A stretch of DNA of 64,000 bases from Domibacillus aminovorans (lineage in GTDB: Bacteria; Bacillota; Bacilli; Bacillales; Domibacillaceae): positions 1 through 64,000 of the forward strand of contig NZ_LQWY01000036.1 of the NCBI RefSeq assembly GCF_001643235.1. Direction: 5' to 3'. Positions 1 through 8,481 of the stretch are shown here, piece after piece. The position numbers were made by a program, and so were the translations under genes. Under the pieces are notes generated by a model, which was given only the letters and a program-made list of their open reading frames with translations, made no database searches and was not told where the DNA came from. How positions within the stretch are numbered: the first letter of the stretch is position 1; each line of letters starts with the position of its first letter.

Positions 1-43
1 GTAGTTGGGGGTTTCCCCCTGTGAGAGCAGGACGCCGCCAGGC
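1..43 (+). rRNA. 5S ribosomal RNA, 3' end (partial)
   Basis: The first bases match the conserved 3' part of Bacillus 5S rRNA: the GGGGGTTTCCCCC helix followed by GTGAGAGCAGGACGCCGCC. Only this end lies in the window, so an rRNA operon ends here. The 3' boundary is estimated from the usual CCAGGC ending and is followed at once by a terminator. Confidence 0.9.
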
Positions 44-47
44 AACG

Positions 48-80
48 AGAAGAACAGCGACAGCTGTTCTTCTTTTTTTT
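48..80 (+). terminator. rRNA operon terminator
   Basis: Perfect 11-bp stem (48-58 with 63-73), 4-nt loop, then a run of eight T. It lies directly after the 5S end, as expected for an rrn operon terminator. Confidence 0.93.
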
Positions 81-106
81 AATTAAAAATTAGAGGTGTA
101 ACTATA

Positions 107-574
107 ATGGAAATAAGTAAATTTATGAAACAAGCAATAGACTTAGCAAGAGAAAACGTAAAGATAAAACATGGAAGACCCTTTGGAGCAGTAATTGTAA
201 AGCATGGGGAAGTCATTGCAACAGGTGTTAATGATATCTTAGAAACCCATGATCCTACTGCTCATGCTGAGATCCAAGCTATTCGCAAAGCTTCTCAATA
301 CTTGCAGACAGCACAGCTTACAGGATGTGAATTATATGCGAGTGGTCAACCTTGTCCTATGTGCTTAAGTGCCATACACTTGTCAGGAGTGAAGGCTGTT
401 TATTTTGCTTATTCTAATGAACAAGCTACGGAATTCGGGTTATCTACAGCCCATCTATATGAGCAAATGGCGCTCCCTATTGAAAAGCAATCCTTACCGA
501 TTAGGCAAATAGAGAATACTACAGATTCTGAACATCCTTATGAATTATGGGATAATATAAAAAGAGTAAAATAA
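107..574 (+). CDS. Nucleoside deaminase, guanine deaminase-like
   Basis: 155-residue cytidine/deoxycytidylate-deaminase-fold protein. The zinc site is complete: HAE at residues 53-55 (His ligand and catalytic Glu) and PCPMC at 82-86 (two Cys ligands). Length and the PFGAVIVK and DPTAHAE blocks resemble Bacillus GuaD (guanine to xanthine plus ammonia, cytosolic), but a related purine or tRNA-adenosine deaminase cannot be excluded, so no symbol is given. AGAGGTG lies upstream of the ATG. It is a single gene between the rRNA terminator and two hairpins. Its base composition is more AT-rich by eye than genes further on. Confidence 0.85.
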   Translation: MEISKFMKQAIDLARENVKIKHGRPFGAVIVKHGEVIATGVNDILETHDPTAHAEIQAIRKASQYLQTAQLTGCELYASGQPCPMCLSAIHLSGVKAVYFAYSNEQATEFGLSTAHLYEQMALPIEKQSLPIRQIENTTDSEHPYELWDNIKRVK

Positions 575-631
575 CAGTAACACAATAATACTTGTTTTAT
601 TGTGTTACCTTAGGAGTACCAAGTAAGTGGC

Positions 632-664
632 AGAGCCACCAATTTTTATTGGTGGTTCTTTGTT
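632..664 (+). terminator. Terminator after the deaminase gene
   Basis: Stem 632-642 with 649-659 (one G-T pair), followed by a short T-rich stretch. A second perfect 12-bp stem lies just before it (577-588 with 597-608) but lacks a T run. 665-821 holds nothing recognisable. Confidence 0.7.
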
Positions 665-821
665 CAGGAGTGATTGCTACTTTCTTTTTTTCAAAGCAGC
701 AAATATAGTAATTGGAAATATGCAAAAGTTAGCTTTTGTTTAAGAAATGCAATCATTGGAATTTCTTTTTGCATAGGAAATTACATTCATACAGTAAATT
801 GGTACGCTTAGGATCCCATCC

Positions 822-1631
822 TTATCCTATAAATTGTGTTAATTCTCGATTCAATTTTTCACGTTCTTCCCACATCAAACCGTGACCGCTATTTTCGAAC
901 GGAACAAGCTTGGAATTTTTAATTTCTTTATTTTGCGCTACAGCAAGTGGGTACAAACAAACCTTGTCATGAACACCGTGAAGAATGATCGTTGGAACAC
1001 GTATTTGTCTAAGATCAGAGAATAAGCTTTCGTCTCTAAACGAAGTGGCAACTGCTGCGGTAGACCAGCCAGCTGCCTGTAATCCCATTTGGAGGAACCA
1101 TTGGGAGAAGGGCTGCGTTATATGCAGGAAGAAAAATTCGCCTTCAAAGTCTTGAAGCATTTTAGGACGGTCAATGTACGTATTCTGAATGATGTTCGTG
1201 ACCGCTTCTTTTGGAAGTCCGTAAGGAAAATCAGGGCGTATCGTCAAGCTGGGCGCTGCAGCTGCGATTAAGGCAAGTTTAGACACCCCATACCCGTTAT
1301 GACGTGTCATATATCGCACGGAAATCGCTCCACCTACAGAGTGACCTGCGAGCGTGAAGTTTTGTAAATGAAGTTCATCCACCACTGCCCGCACATCATC
1401 GGCTAGCCGATCGTAGGAGTAGCCGCTCGATGGTTTGTCCGAGTTGCCGAATCCTCTCAAATCCATGCCGATGCAGCGATAGCCGAGAGAAGGCAAGTGA
1501 TTAAACTGGTATTCAAACAGCTTATGGTTTGCTGGCCAGCCGTGTATAAATAAGATTGTTTTCTCACTTTCCCGATTCACATCTTCTACATAAATATTTA
1601 CATCTGGTTCTACTCTTAAATAATACCCCAC
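822..1631 (-). CDS. Alpha/beta hydrolase
   Basis: 269-residue single-domain alpha/beta hydrolase of the chloroperoxidase/YdjP-like group. The triad is visible: nucleophile Ser98 in GHSVGG, Asp222 in HGVHD and His250 in SGHG. HGWP near residue 30 forms the oxyanion-hole loop. There is no signal peptide, so it is cytosolic; the substrate is unknown. Start is GTG at 1631, with AAGGAGG seven bases upstream. It is monocistronic, and the next gene upstream is divergent. Confidence 0.88.
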   Translation of the reverse strand: MGYYLRVEPDVNIYVEDVNRESEKTILFIHGWPANHKLFEYQFNHLPSLGYRCIGMDLRGFGNSDKPSSGYSYDRLADDVRAVVDELHLQNFTLAGHSVGGAISVRYMTRHNGYGVSKLALIAAAAPSLTIRPDFPYGLPKEAVTNIIQNTYIDRPKMLQDFEGEFFFLHITQPFSQWFLQMGLQAAGWSTAAVATSFRDESLFSDLRQIRVPTIILHGVHDKVCLYPLAVAQNKEIKNSKLVPFENSGHGLMWEEREKLNRELTQFIG

Positions 1632-1926
1632 TGCAATTCCTCCTTAAAAAATTATCACTTAGAAGGTTATTCAATTTGGTTAAGGTAAATAACTTTTCAG
1701 GAAAAAATGTTTTCCTTTGATCATTCGATTAACCTTGTATGACAAATGACTTATACAATATACAATATACGATTTTAAGATATGGAAAGTAACAATCAAT
1801 GTATAAGGTATGGGATTAGATATAGATGTCCTAGCATGGGCTGGCGAAATTTCCTTGTGGGCTTTTTTCTTTTCTAAGAAAAACTTATGATAAGATAATC
1901 TCATAAATAGAAGGGTGATGGGCGCG
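1632..1926. other. Intergenic region between divergent genes
   Basis: AT-rich spacer holding the hydrolase ribosome site and the leader of the bce two-component genes. A minus-strand reading frame of 89 codons (1680-1949) crosses it but has no family resemblance and overlaps the start of the regulator gene. No convincing promoter, riboswitch or repeat was found. Confidence 0.5.
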
Positions 1927-2613
1927 ATGGAGATGAAGATTATGATCATTGAGGATGATCTGGCGATTGCCCGACAGATGGAGATACGGTTTGGACAATG
2001 GTCGTTTCAGACAGTGTTGCCGGTGTCTTTTCATGATGTGATGGCGACGTTTTTAAAGGAAGAACCGCATTTGGTTATTGTAGACATACAGCTGCCTGCT
2101 TTTGATGGCTTTCATTGGTGCCGGGAAATTCGGGCGGTGTCGACGGTTCCGGTTCTGTTTTTGTCATCGAGGGATCATCCGATGGACATGGTGATGGCGA
2201 TGCAAATGGGTGCGGATGATTACATACAGAAGCCGTTTCATATGGATGTGCTTGTCGCGAAAGTGCAGGCGCTGCTCCGACGAGTATATGCATATGGTGA
2301 TGAGCCGGCGGATGCGCTGCAGTGGAACGGGGCGGTGATTGATTTGAAAAAAGGAATGATCCGTCATGATGGAGAAGAGGTGGATTTAACGAAAAATGAA
2401 TTGTTTATTTTAACGGTGCTCCTCGATTCGCGTGACAGCATTGTTTCAAGAGAAACAGTAATCAAGAAACTTTGGGATGATGCACAGTTTGTCAATGACA
2501 ATACGCTGACGGTGAACGTAACGAGATTGCGGCAAAAGCTGGTGGGCATTGGGTTGGAAGGATCGATTGTCACGAAAAAAGGGCAGGGCTATATGGCTGT
2601 GACTCTGTCATGA
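1927..2613 (+). CDS. bceR: OmpR-family response regulator, BceR type
   Basis: Receiver domain (residues 1-115) plus winged-helix DNA-binding domain. Phosphoacceptor is Asp53 in VDIQLPAFDGFHWC; the conserved Lys102 lies in QKPFH. The stretch FLSSRDHP is typical of BceR-type regulators, which activate a peptide-antibiotic ABC transporter gene pair. I chose ATG 1927 because AGAAGGG (1910-1915) would overlap the earlier GTG/ATG codons; ATG 1933 is also possible. Its TGA overlaps the kinase ATG (ATGA), so the two are co-translated. Confidence 0.9.
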   Translation: MEMKIMIIEDDLAIARQMEIRFGQWSFQTVLPVSFHDVMATFLKEEPHLVIVDIQLPAFDGFHWCREIRAVSTVPVLFLSSRDHPMDMVMAMQMGADDYIQKPFHMDVLVAKVQALLRRVYAYGDEPADALQWNGAVIDLKKGMIRHDGEEVDLTKNELFILTVLLDSRDSIVSRETVIKKLWDDAQFVNDNTLTVNVTRLRQKLVGIGLEGSIVTKKGQGYMAVTLS

Positions 2614-3620
2614 TTAAGCTGTTTTTAAAGGATCGGATGAGCTGGATTTTCTTTTTTATCTTATGGGTTGCGGCAGGAGATGCTCTTATTTTGCTTGATG
2701 ATGGGATTGTCATTGAAACGGAATCACTCGTGTACTGGAATGGGTTCCAGCTAATGTTGTTTTTTCTTTTTTTGACATGGCGCTATATAGTCGAAATGGC
2801 CTTTTTCCGCTCGTTAATAACGATGCAGACGCATGAGGTACGCGACTGGAATGAAGCAGTACCGGAAGCCCATTCGGGAGTGGAAGATATTGCACGGGAA
2901 GCCATTCTCCATGCATCCCGCTCCTTACAGACACAGCTGTCCCAATTGAAAGCGGAGCAGGCGGATCATCTTGATTACGTCACGTCCTGGGTGCACGAAG
3001 TAAAGACACCGCTGACGGCGATGAAATTAATTCTGGAAGAGAAGCCGGATCTAGATGATGTACTTGATCAATGGATCCGCATTCATGCACTCGTCGATCA
3101 ACAGTTGCACGTGGCCCGCTTGGCGGAATTGCAGCGGGATTTTATGATAAAAGACGTTGCACTGCAGTCGATGGTCGTGCCGGAAATACAGGATCTCGCA
3201 AAATGGTGCATCGAAAAAAATATTGAAATTAATTTAATTGGTGTGGATAAAATCGTCACAACTGACCCGAAGTGGTGTCGTTTTTTAATCAGGCAAGTTC
3301 TCTCGAATGCAGTGAAATACAGCCTGGTTGACGGAACGATTCATATCGAAGGTGTGAACAACAAAGACGGGCAGATCTCGCTTCGCATCACAGATGAAGG
3401 CCGCGGAATCAATCCTGCTGATTTGCCAAGAGTGTTTGAAAAAGGGTTTACCGGTGATGCGGGCCGGAAATCGAATGCGGCGACCGGACTCGGGCTGTAT
3501 TTGGCGGCTGTGGTCGCGGAAAAATTAGGTCACCGTATTCACATTGAATCTAAAAAGGGGACGACTGTGACGATTACCTATTTCCCAAGAAATCCTTTCG
3601 ACGAAGTGACAAAAATGTAA
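2610..3620 (+). CDS. bceS: Intramembrane-sensing histidine kinase, BceS type
   Basis: 336 residues: two N-terminal transmembrane helices (about 12-30 and 45-62) with almost no extracellular loop, then a dimerisation domain with phosphoacceptor His129 in SWVHEVKTPL and an HATPase domain (N box SNAVKYS, G boxes DEGRGI and GLGLYL). Kinases of this form do not bind drug themselves; they report the activity of the BceAB transporter within the membrane. The gene overlaps the regulator gene by 4 bp and is followed by the transporter genes, as in other Bce modules. Confidence 0.92.
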   Translation: MIKLFLKDRMSWIFFFILWVAAGDALILLDDGIVIETESLVYWNGFQLMLFFLFLTWRYIVEMAFFRSLITMQTHEVRDWNEAVPEAHSGVEDIAREAILHASRSLQTQLSQLKAEQADHLDYVTSWVHEVKTPLTAMKLILEEKPDLDDVLDQWIRIHALVDQQLHVARLAELQRDFMIKDVALQSMVVPEIQDLAKWCIEKNIEINLIGVDKIVTTDPKWCRFLIRQVLSNAVKYSLVDGTIHIEGVNNKDGQISLRITDEGRGINPADLPRVFEKGFTGDAGRKSNAATGLGLYLAAVVAEKLGHRIHIESKKGTTVTITYFPRNPFDEVTKM

Positions 3621-3681
3621 CATTCACTCCCTGTTTTGTCATGTGAATCGAACGACTGGGAGTACAGTCGCGGTATACGAT
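3607..3681 (+). promoter_or_regulatory. Candidate BceR-controlled promoter of bceAB
   Basis: Two inverted repeats occupy the 90-bp gap: TGACAAAA (3607-3614) with TTTTGTCA (3634-3641), and CGACTG (3653-3658) with CAGTCG (3665-3670). The second has the 6-6-6 geometry of known BceR operators. A TACGAT -10-like hexamer (3676-3681) follows without a good -35, fitting an activator-dependent promoter. The operator assignment is inferred from geometry and position only. Confidence 0.5.
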
Positions 3682-3710
3682 GAAAATAGAAAAAAACAGG
3701 GAGGCACAAG

Positions 3711-4475
3711 ATGAACATTTTAGAGGCAAAACAGGTGCGAAAATCATTTGGATCGAGAAATCAGGTGTATCAAGTGTTAAAAGGCATTGATCTCAACGTA
3801 CGAGCGGGAGAATTTGTCGGCATTATGGGGCCGTCGGGTGCCGGGAAAACGACACTCTTAAACGTGCTGGCATCGATTGATCGGCCGACAGAAGGTGTGA
3901 TCGAAATCGGCGGCTCGGACATTGCACGTATGAAAGACCGTGATTTATCCAATTTTCGCCGTGAGAAACTCGGTTTTATTTTTCAAGATTATAATTTGTT
4001 GGATACGTTAACGGTGAAAGAAAATATTTTATTGCCACTGTCGCTCGGAAAGCAAAATCGAATGGAGTCAGAACGGATGTTCGTTGATATTGCGAAAGCG
4101 CTTGGCATTACGGAACTGTCGGATAAATACCCGAATGAAATTTCCGGCGGCCAAAAGCAGCGGACATCGGCAGCGCGGGCGCTTATTAACAATCCATCGC
4201 TTGTTTTCGCGGATGAGCCGACTGGTGCACTTGATTCGAAGTCAGCGTCATCGCTTCTTGGTAATCTGGAAGGAATTAACCGGGAACGGAATGTGACGAT
4301 TATGATGGTTACCCATGATCCGGTCGCATCAAGCTATTGCAGCCGAGTGGTATTTTTAAAAGATGGGCAATTGTATACGGAATTATATCGCGGCGATAAA
4401 GAGCGGAAAGATTTCTTCGGGGACATTATGAGTGTGCAAAGTGCGCTCGGGGGTGACGGCTATGACACTGTTTGA
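3711..4475 (+). CDS. bceA: ABC transporter ATP-binding protein, BceA type
   Basis: 254-residue ATPase of the MacB/LolD/BceA group. Walker A GPSGAGKT at 40-47, signature SGGQKQR, Walker [13 protein letters not shown] and a switch His in VTHD are all intact. With BceB it forms a transporter that removes bacitracin or similar peptides from their lipid-cycle targets and triggers the kinase. GGGAGG precedes the ATG. Its end overlaps the start of the permease gene by 14 bp. Confidence 0.93.
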   Translation: MNILEAKQVRKSFGSRNQVYQVLKGIDLNVRAGEFVGIMGPSGAGKTTLLNVLASIDRPTEGVIEIGGSDIARMKDRDLSNFRREKLGFIFQDYNLLDTLTVKENILLPLSLGKQNRMESERMFVDIAKALGITELSDKYPNEISGGQKQRTSAARALINNPSLVFADEPTGALDSKSASSLLGNLEGINRERNVTIMMVTHDPVASSYCSRVVFLKDGQLYTELYRGDKERKDFFGDIMSVQSALGGDGYDTV

Positions 4476-6366
4476 TCTCGTCCGGCGCAGCATGCGGAAA
4501 AATATTAAGCATTATTATTTGTACTTCTTCTCGTTTATTTTTAGCGTTATGCTGTATTTTGTGTTTGCGACGCTGCAGCATGATGAGTCGGTCATAAAAG
4601 GAGCGGAGTTGTCGCTTCGCTTAGATCAGTCTTTTAAAGTGGCTGCGTATTTGTTGTTGGCAATTGTTGCGGTGTTTGTTTTGTACGCCAATTCAATTTT
4701 CTTAAAACGGCGCAGCAATGAAATTGGTATATATCAGTTGATTGGGCTGACAAGAGGCGGAGTTGCCCGCATGCTTATGATCGAAAATATGTTGCTTGGC
4801 ATAGGCGCGCTTTTAGTCGGGATTGCGACAGGTATCGTCGTTTCGCGTGGATTTTTGCTTTTGCTCGTCAAGCTGATGGGAAAAGAAGCATTTATAGAAT
4901 TATCGATTTCCATTCCAGCGATTATGCAAACAGCTATCGTTTTTATTATTCTCGTGGCCGTGACATCTCTTCAATCATTGCGGGTTGTGTATAAAAGCAC
5001 ATTGATTGATTTGTTTACAGCAAGGCGGACAACCGAATTGTCAAAACAACCAGGTAAAATTAGTCAGTTGCTATTTGGTGTGCTCGGCATTGTGTTGATT
5101 GTATTTGGCTACTGGTATTCAGGGCGTATGGTGAACAGCTATTTTATTTTGAATGCCTTTATCGTGCTCGCTGCGACGATTTTCGGTACATTTTTCTTTT
5201 TCCGCGCAACGGTCGGATGGCTTCTCCATTTATGGAGAAAACGAAAAGATGGCCACTTGGCGTTTCGTGATACGCTTTCCACTGCAGCGATTATGCATCG
5301 GATGAAAAGCAATGCGCGTTCATTGACGCTTATTACAACGTTGTCTGCCATGACACTAGGCATGATCGGTGTCGCGTATTCCCTTTATTACTCTGTTGAA
5401 AATTCGACGCGCGGCATGTTTCCATACGATTTTGCTTTTCAAAATCAAGCAGAATTCGCTTCTTCATTTGAAAAAGAATTAACCGCAGCCGGCATCTCTT
5501 TTGAACAGAAAGAACTCGCCTCTGTGGAACTTCCTGTCGATGTAGCAAAGTTGCCTAGTCAGGCGAGCGCTTATTGGGCTGATTTAAAAGCATCTGTTTT
5601 TTCAAATGATTCACTTGAGCAGGCAGGGATGACAATTGTAGATCCGACAGGCGGTGCTGTTTTATTTGATTCATTTGCCAATAGTGACATGTTTGGATCG
5701 AATGTCGGATATGATGTCACACTTAAAATGCCGAACAATGAGCTGGATATTACGATTAAAGAAGTCGAAGAAAAACTTGCAATGAATACCGATACAAGCT
5801 TTTATCAGCTGGCAGTTGACCGTACCACGTATGAAAAATTAGCGTCAGGTGCACAAGAAGTACCATACCTGGTGTTCACACTTGGGCAAGAAGAAGACAG
5901 TAAAGAAGCGACAGCCATTTATAAAAAAGTAGTGCCGGAAAAGGAACAGCGGGTTGTTTACTATGATATGCTGGCACAGCAATTTGAAGCGAATGGACTG
6001 ATGGTCTTCATTACCGGTTTTCTCGGTCTTGTCTTCCTGTTAACAACAGGCAGCATTCTTTATTTCCGTCAGATGACAGAAGCCGAACAGGAAAGACAGA
6101 CGTTCCGCACACTACGTCAGCTCGGTTTTTCCATTCCAGATATGATGAATAGCATCATATGGAAGCAGCTGTTTATTTTCGGATTACCGCTCGCAATCGG
6201 TATTCTGCACGGCATTTTTGCGATTAAATCAGCTTCATCTTTCTTATTTTCGGCAAGCATTTTATTGCCGGCAACAGTTGCTTTTATCGTATACGCAGCT
6301 ATTTATGCTATTTTCGCGGCGTTTACGATTGGCTACTACCGGAAAATAATGAAAGATGTTTTATAA
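4462..6366 (+). CDS. bceB: ABC transporter permease, BceB type (FtsX domains)
   Basis: 634 residues, the usual length of BceB. Topology by eye: ten hydrophobic segments with a large hydrophilic region of about 200 residues (roughly 310-510) between helices 7 and 8, the extracellular domain that determines peptide specificity in this family. FtsX-like segments flank it. I chose ATG 4462 (GGGGTG upstream), not the in-frame ATG at 4432, because the protein then begins [14 protein letters not shown], the family start. The overlap with bceA indicates coupled translation. Confidence 0.92.
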   Translation: MTLFDLVRRSMRKNIKHYYLYFFSFIFSVMLYFVFATLQHDESVIKGAELSLRLDQSFKVAAYLLLAIVAVFVLYANSIFLKRRSNEIGIYQLIGLTRGGVARMLMIENMLLGIGALLVGIATGIVVSRGFLLLLVKLMGKEAFIELSISIPAIMQTAIVFIILVAVTSLQSLRVVYKSTLIDLFTARRTTELSKQPGKISQLLFGVLGIVLIVFGYWYSGRMVNSYFILNAFIVLAATIFGTFFFFRATVGWLLHLWRKRKDGHLAFRDTLSTAAIMHRMKSNARSLTLITTLSAMTLGMIGVAYSLYYSVENSTRGMFPYDFAFQNQAEFASSFEKELTAAGISFEQKELASVELPVDVAKLPSQASAYWADLKASVFSNDSLEQAGMTIVDPTGGAVLFDSFANSDMFGSNVGYDVTLKMPNNELDITIKEVEEKLAMNTDTSFYQLAVDRTTYEKLASGAQEVPYLVFTLGQEEDSKEATAIYKKVVPEKEQRVVYYDMLAQQFEANGLMVFITGFLGLVFLLTTGSILYFRQMTEAEQERQTFRTLRQLGFSIPDMMNSIIWKQLFIFGLPLAIGILHGIFAIKSASSFLFSASILLPATVAFIVYAAIYAIFAAFTIGYYRKIMKDVL

Positions 6367-6374
6367 GTGCAGAG

Positions 6375-6409
6375 GCACCTTCAAAAGAATTCTTTTGAAG
6401 GTGCTTTTT
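6375..6409 (+). terminator. Terminator after bceB
   Basis: Perfectly self-complementary GCACCTTCAAAAGAATTC and its mirror (6375-6404) form a long stem, followed by TTTTT. Confidence 0.93.
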
Positions 6410-6511
6410 GTATTGAACAATCATTAAAAGGTTTTGTATCTTAACAGTAATATAATGTAGAAATCATTTTCTGTTTGGCAATAGAAAATGAGTTTTTGAA
6501 ATAGAGAGAAT

Positions 6512-6541
6512 TTGACTGGGAAATCAGTACAGTGGAATAAT
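6512..6541 (+). promoter_or_regulatory. Sigma-A-type promoter for bpsAB
   Basis: TTGACT (6512-6517), 18-bp spacer, AATAAT (6536-6541), about 145 bp ahead of the polyketide synthase start. Confidence 0.5.
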
Positions 6542-6685
6542 GTGGACAAACAGAGAAGAGAACGTAATATTTTTCTTGCTGATACGCTCGCATTGATCCT
6601 CTACTGAATACGAATGTTAATATAATGATTGAATAATTGGAAAAAAACAGGGCAAACTAGTAAAAAAAGAAAAGGGGGATTTCGT

Positions 6686-7774
6686 ATGCCGAAAATTGTC
6701 TCGGTCAGCACGTTTCATCCACCGCATGAACTTATGCAGGGGAAGGTGATGGACTTTGTACGGGAATTGTTTCAAGAAGACTTTCAAGATATCGAACGAC
6801 TGCTGCCTGTCTTTCAAAACGGCCAAATTAAGAAGCGCCATTTATCTATGCCTCTTGAATGGTTTCGTCATGAACATAGTCTAAAGGAACGGAATGATTT
6901 ATATATTAAATTAGCGACACAATATGGAGTAAAAGCAGTGGAGAGCTGTTTAAAAGACGATCGTTTTTTACAAAAACCAGTGTCCTTTGGAGAGATCGAT
7001 GCTATTTTCTTCATCTCCAGCTCCGGTATGGCAACACCCGGGATTGAAGCAAGAATTATGAACCGGCTGCCATTTTCAGCGGATACAAAGAGGATTCCCA
7101 TCTGGGGTCTTGGCTGTGCGGGAGGGGCAGCGGGTGTCAGCCGTGCGCATGAATACTGCCTGGCGTTTCCAAAAGCGAAAGTGCTCGTTCTTTCGGTCGA
7201 ATTATGCAGCTTAACTTTTCAACGAAACGATCGTTCCAAAAGTAATCTGATTGGCACATCATTGTTCGCGGACGGTGTTGCCTGTGTACTCATCGCCGGT
7301 GATGCCGCGGATGTGAAGACAAAGTGGCTTACGCCATCCATTTTGCGTACAGAATCAAAACTGATGCCTGATTCGGAAGATGTGATGGGATGGGATATGA
7401 AAGACAGCGGTCTTCATGTTATTTTTTCACGTGATATCCCGTCGATCATTCGCAGTTGGCTCGGTGGGTTTGTCGAGACGTTTTTACAAAAGCAGAATCT
7501 TTCTATCGATAAAATCGAGCATTTTGTTGCCCATCCAGGCGGCAAAAAAGTGCTCGATGCGTATGAGGATACACTTCATCTAACAAAAGAGAAAACAGTA
7601 CACGCTTGGGACGTACTGTCTGAATTCGGTAACATGTCTTCACCAACTGTTTTATATGTGCTTGAACGCTTTATGTTAGATGAGGTGAGGAAAGGGGATT
7701 ATGGATTGATGGCAGCACTTGGACCGGGATTTTGCGGAGAATTAGTTCTTCTGGAATGGGGGAAGGAAACATGA
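6686..7774 (+). CDS. bpsA: Type III polyketide synthase (alkylpyrone synthase)
   Basis: 362-residue chalcone/stilbene-synthase-fold enzyme closely resembling Bacillus BpsA. Catalytic triad: Cys144 in WGLGCAGG, the His of VAHPGGKK and the Asn of FGNMSSPT. The family condenses long-chain acyl-CoA with malonyl-CoA into alkylpyrones and alkylresorcinols. ATG 6686 is chosen because AAAGGGGG lies 7 bp upstream; an in-frame ATG at 6629 has no ribosome site. The stop overlaps the methyltransferase ATG (ATGA), giving a two-gene operon. Confidence 0.93.
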   Translation: MPKIVSVSTFHPPHELMQGKVMDFVRELFQEDFQDIERLLPVFQNGQIKKRHLSMPLEWFRHEHSLKERNDLYIKLATQYGVKAVESCLKDDRFLQKPVSFGEIDAIFFISSSGMATPGIEARIMNRLPFSADTKRIPIWGLGCAGGAAGVSRAHEYCLAFPKAKVLVLSVELCSLTFQRNDRSKSNLIGTSLFADGVACVLIAGDAADVKTKWLTPSILRTESKLMPDSEDVMGWDMKDSGLHVIFSRDIPSIIRSWLGGFVETFLQKQNLSIDKIEHFVAHPGGKKVLDAYEDTLHLTKEKTVHAWDVLSEFGNMSSPTVLYVLERFMLDEVRKGDYGLMAALGPGFCGELVLLEWGKET

Positions 7775-8304
7775 CACTGTTCTTATTCGTAATCACTGTA
7801 GTGTGTCTGCAGCGTTTTGTCGAACTTGTTGTTGCAAAACGAAATGAAAAGTGGATGCGTGAACGGGGAGCCTATGAAGTTGGTGGGGGGCATTATCCGT
7901 TGATTGTTTCTCTTCATGTAGGCTTTTTCATTAGCTTAGCAGCTGAAGTGATCTTATTGGAAAGATCCATAAGCGATTGGTGGCCGGTATGGATGTCCCT
8001 GTTCTTACTTGCGCAGGCTGGCAGAGTGTGGAGTCTCGCTTCTCTTGGCCGTTTCTGGAATACGAAAATTATTATTTTACCAGGTGCGCACGTTGTAAAG
8101 CGGGGACCTTACCAGTGGATCCGGCACCCGAATTATACCATTGTTGCTGCTGAAATTCTTGTTTTGCCACTTCTGTTTCAAGCGTACTATACAGCCATTA
8201 TCTTTTCAGTGCTGAACATGATGGTACTATCAATCCGGATTAAGGTCGAAGAAAAAGCACTCATTGAGGCAACAGATTACAATAAAGTGTTTAAAACAGA
8301 CTAA
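7771..8304 (+). CDS. bpsB: Isoprenylcysteine carboxyl methyltransferase-family protein (polyketide O-methyltransferase)
   Basis: 177 residues, about four transmembrane helices and the ICMT signature GPYQWIRHPNYT followed by a C-terminal VEEKALIE segment. In Bacillus the homologue next to the type III PKS methylates the alkylpyrone product, so the pair probably makes a methylated membrane lipid. ATG 7771 overlaps the stop of bpsA; an earlier in-frame start at 7732 would sit deep inside bpsA and lacks a ribosome site. Confidence 0.9.
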   Translation: MTLFLFVITVVCLQRFVELVVAKRNEKWMRERGAYEVGGGHYPLIVSLHVGFFISLAAEVILLERSISDWWPVWMSLFLLAQAGRVWSLASLGRFWNTKIIILPGAHVVKRGPYQWIRHPNYTIVAAEILVLPLLFQAYYTAIIFSVLNMMVLSIRIKVEEKALIEATDYNKVFKTD

Positions 8305-8335
8305 CGACGAAGGAGCAGCAATTAGGGAGGATTTT

Positions 8336-8359
8336 ATGAGCGTTTCAGTTGGAAGGTAA
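8336..8359 (+). other. Seven-codon reading frame with a strong ribosome site
   Basis: AGGGAGG (8324-8330) lies 5 bp before an ATG that opens a 7-codon frame encoding MSVSVGR. It sits between bpsB and an exporter gene. It could be a leader peptide or the start of a decayed gene; nothing else supports either idea. Confidence 0.25.
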
Positions 8360-8416
8360 AGAATAATATAAGATGTCTGTCTCCATGGTGTGCTAGTTGT
8401 ACTTTGGAAACAGGCA

Positions 8417-8445
8417 TTTTCTTCTATCTTCAAATGCTGTATGAT
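8417..8445 (+). promoter_or_regulatory. Possible promoter of the Bcr/CflA exporter gene
   Basis: TATGAT (8440-8445) with a TG upstream (extended -10) and a weak TTTTCT -35 at 17-bp spacing. Confidence 0.4.
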
Positions 8446-8481
8446 GGAAAAACCAGATAAATAGATTGGTAGGGGAAAAAT

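Noticed and set aside
1821-1875. Possible terminator near GGGCTGGCGAAATTTCC
   Set aside because: The two GGGCT-like parts are direct, not inverted, so no stem forms.
1680-1949. Minus-strand frame of 89 codons overlapping the bceR start
   Set aside because: No ribosome site or family resemblance; overlaps the well-supported regulator start.
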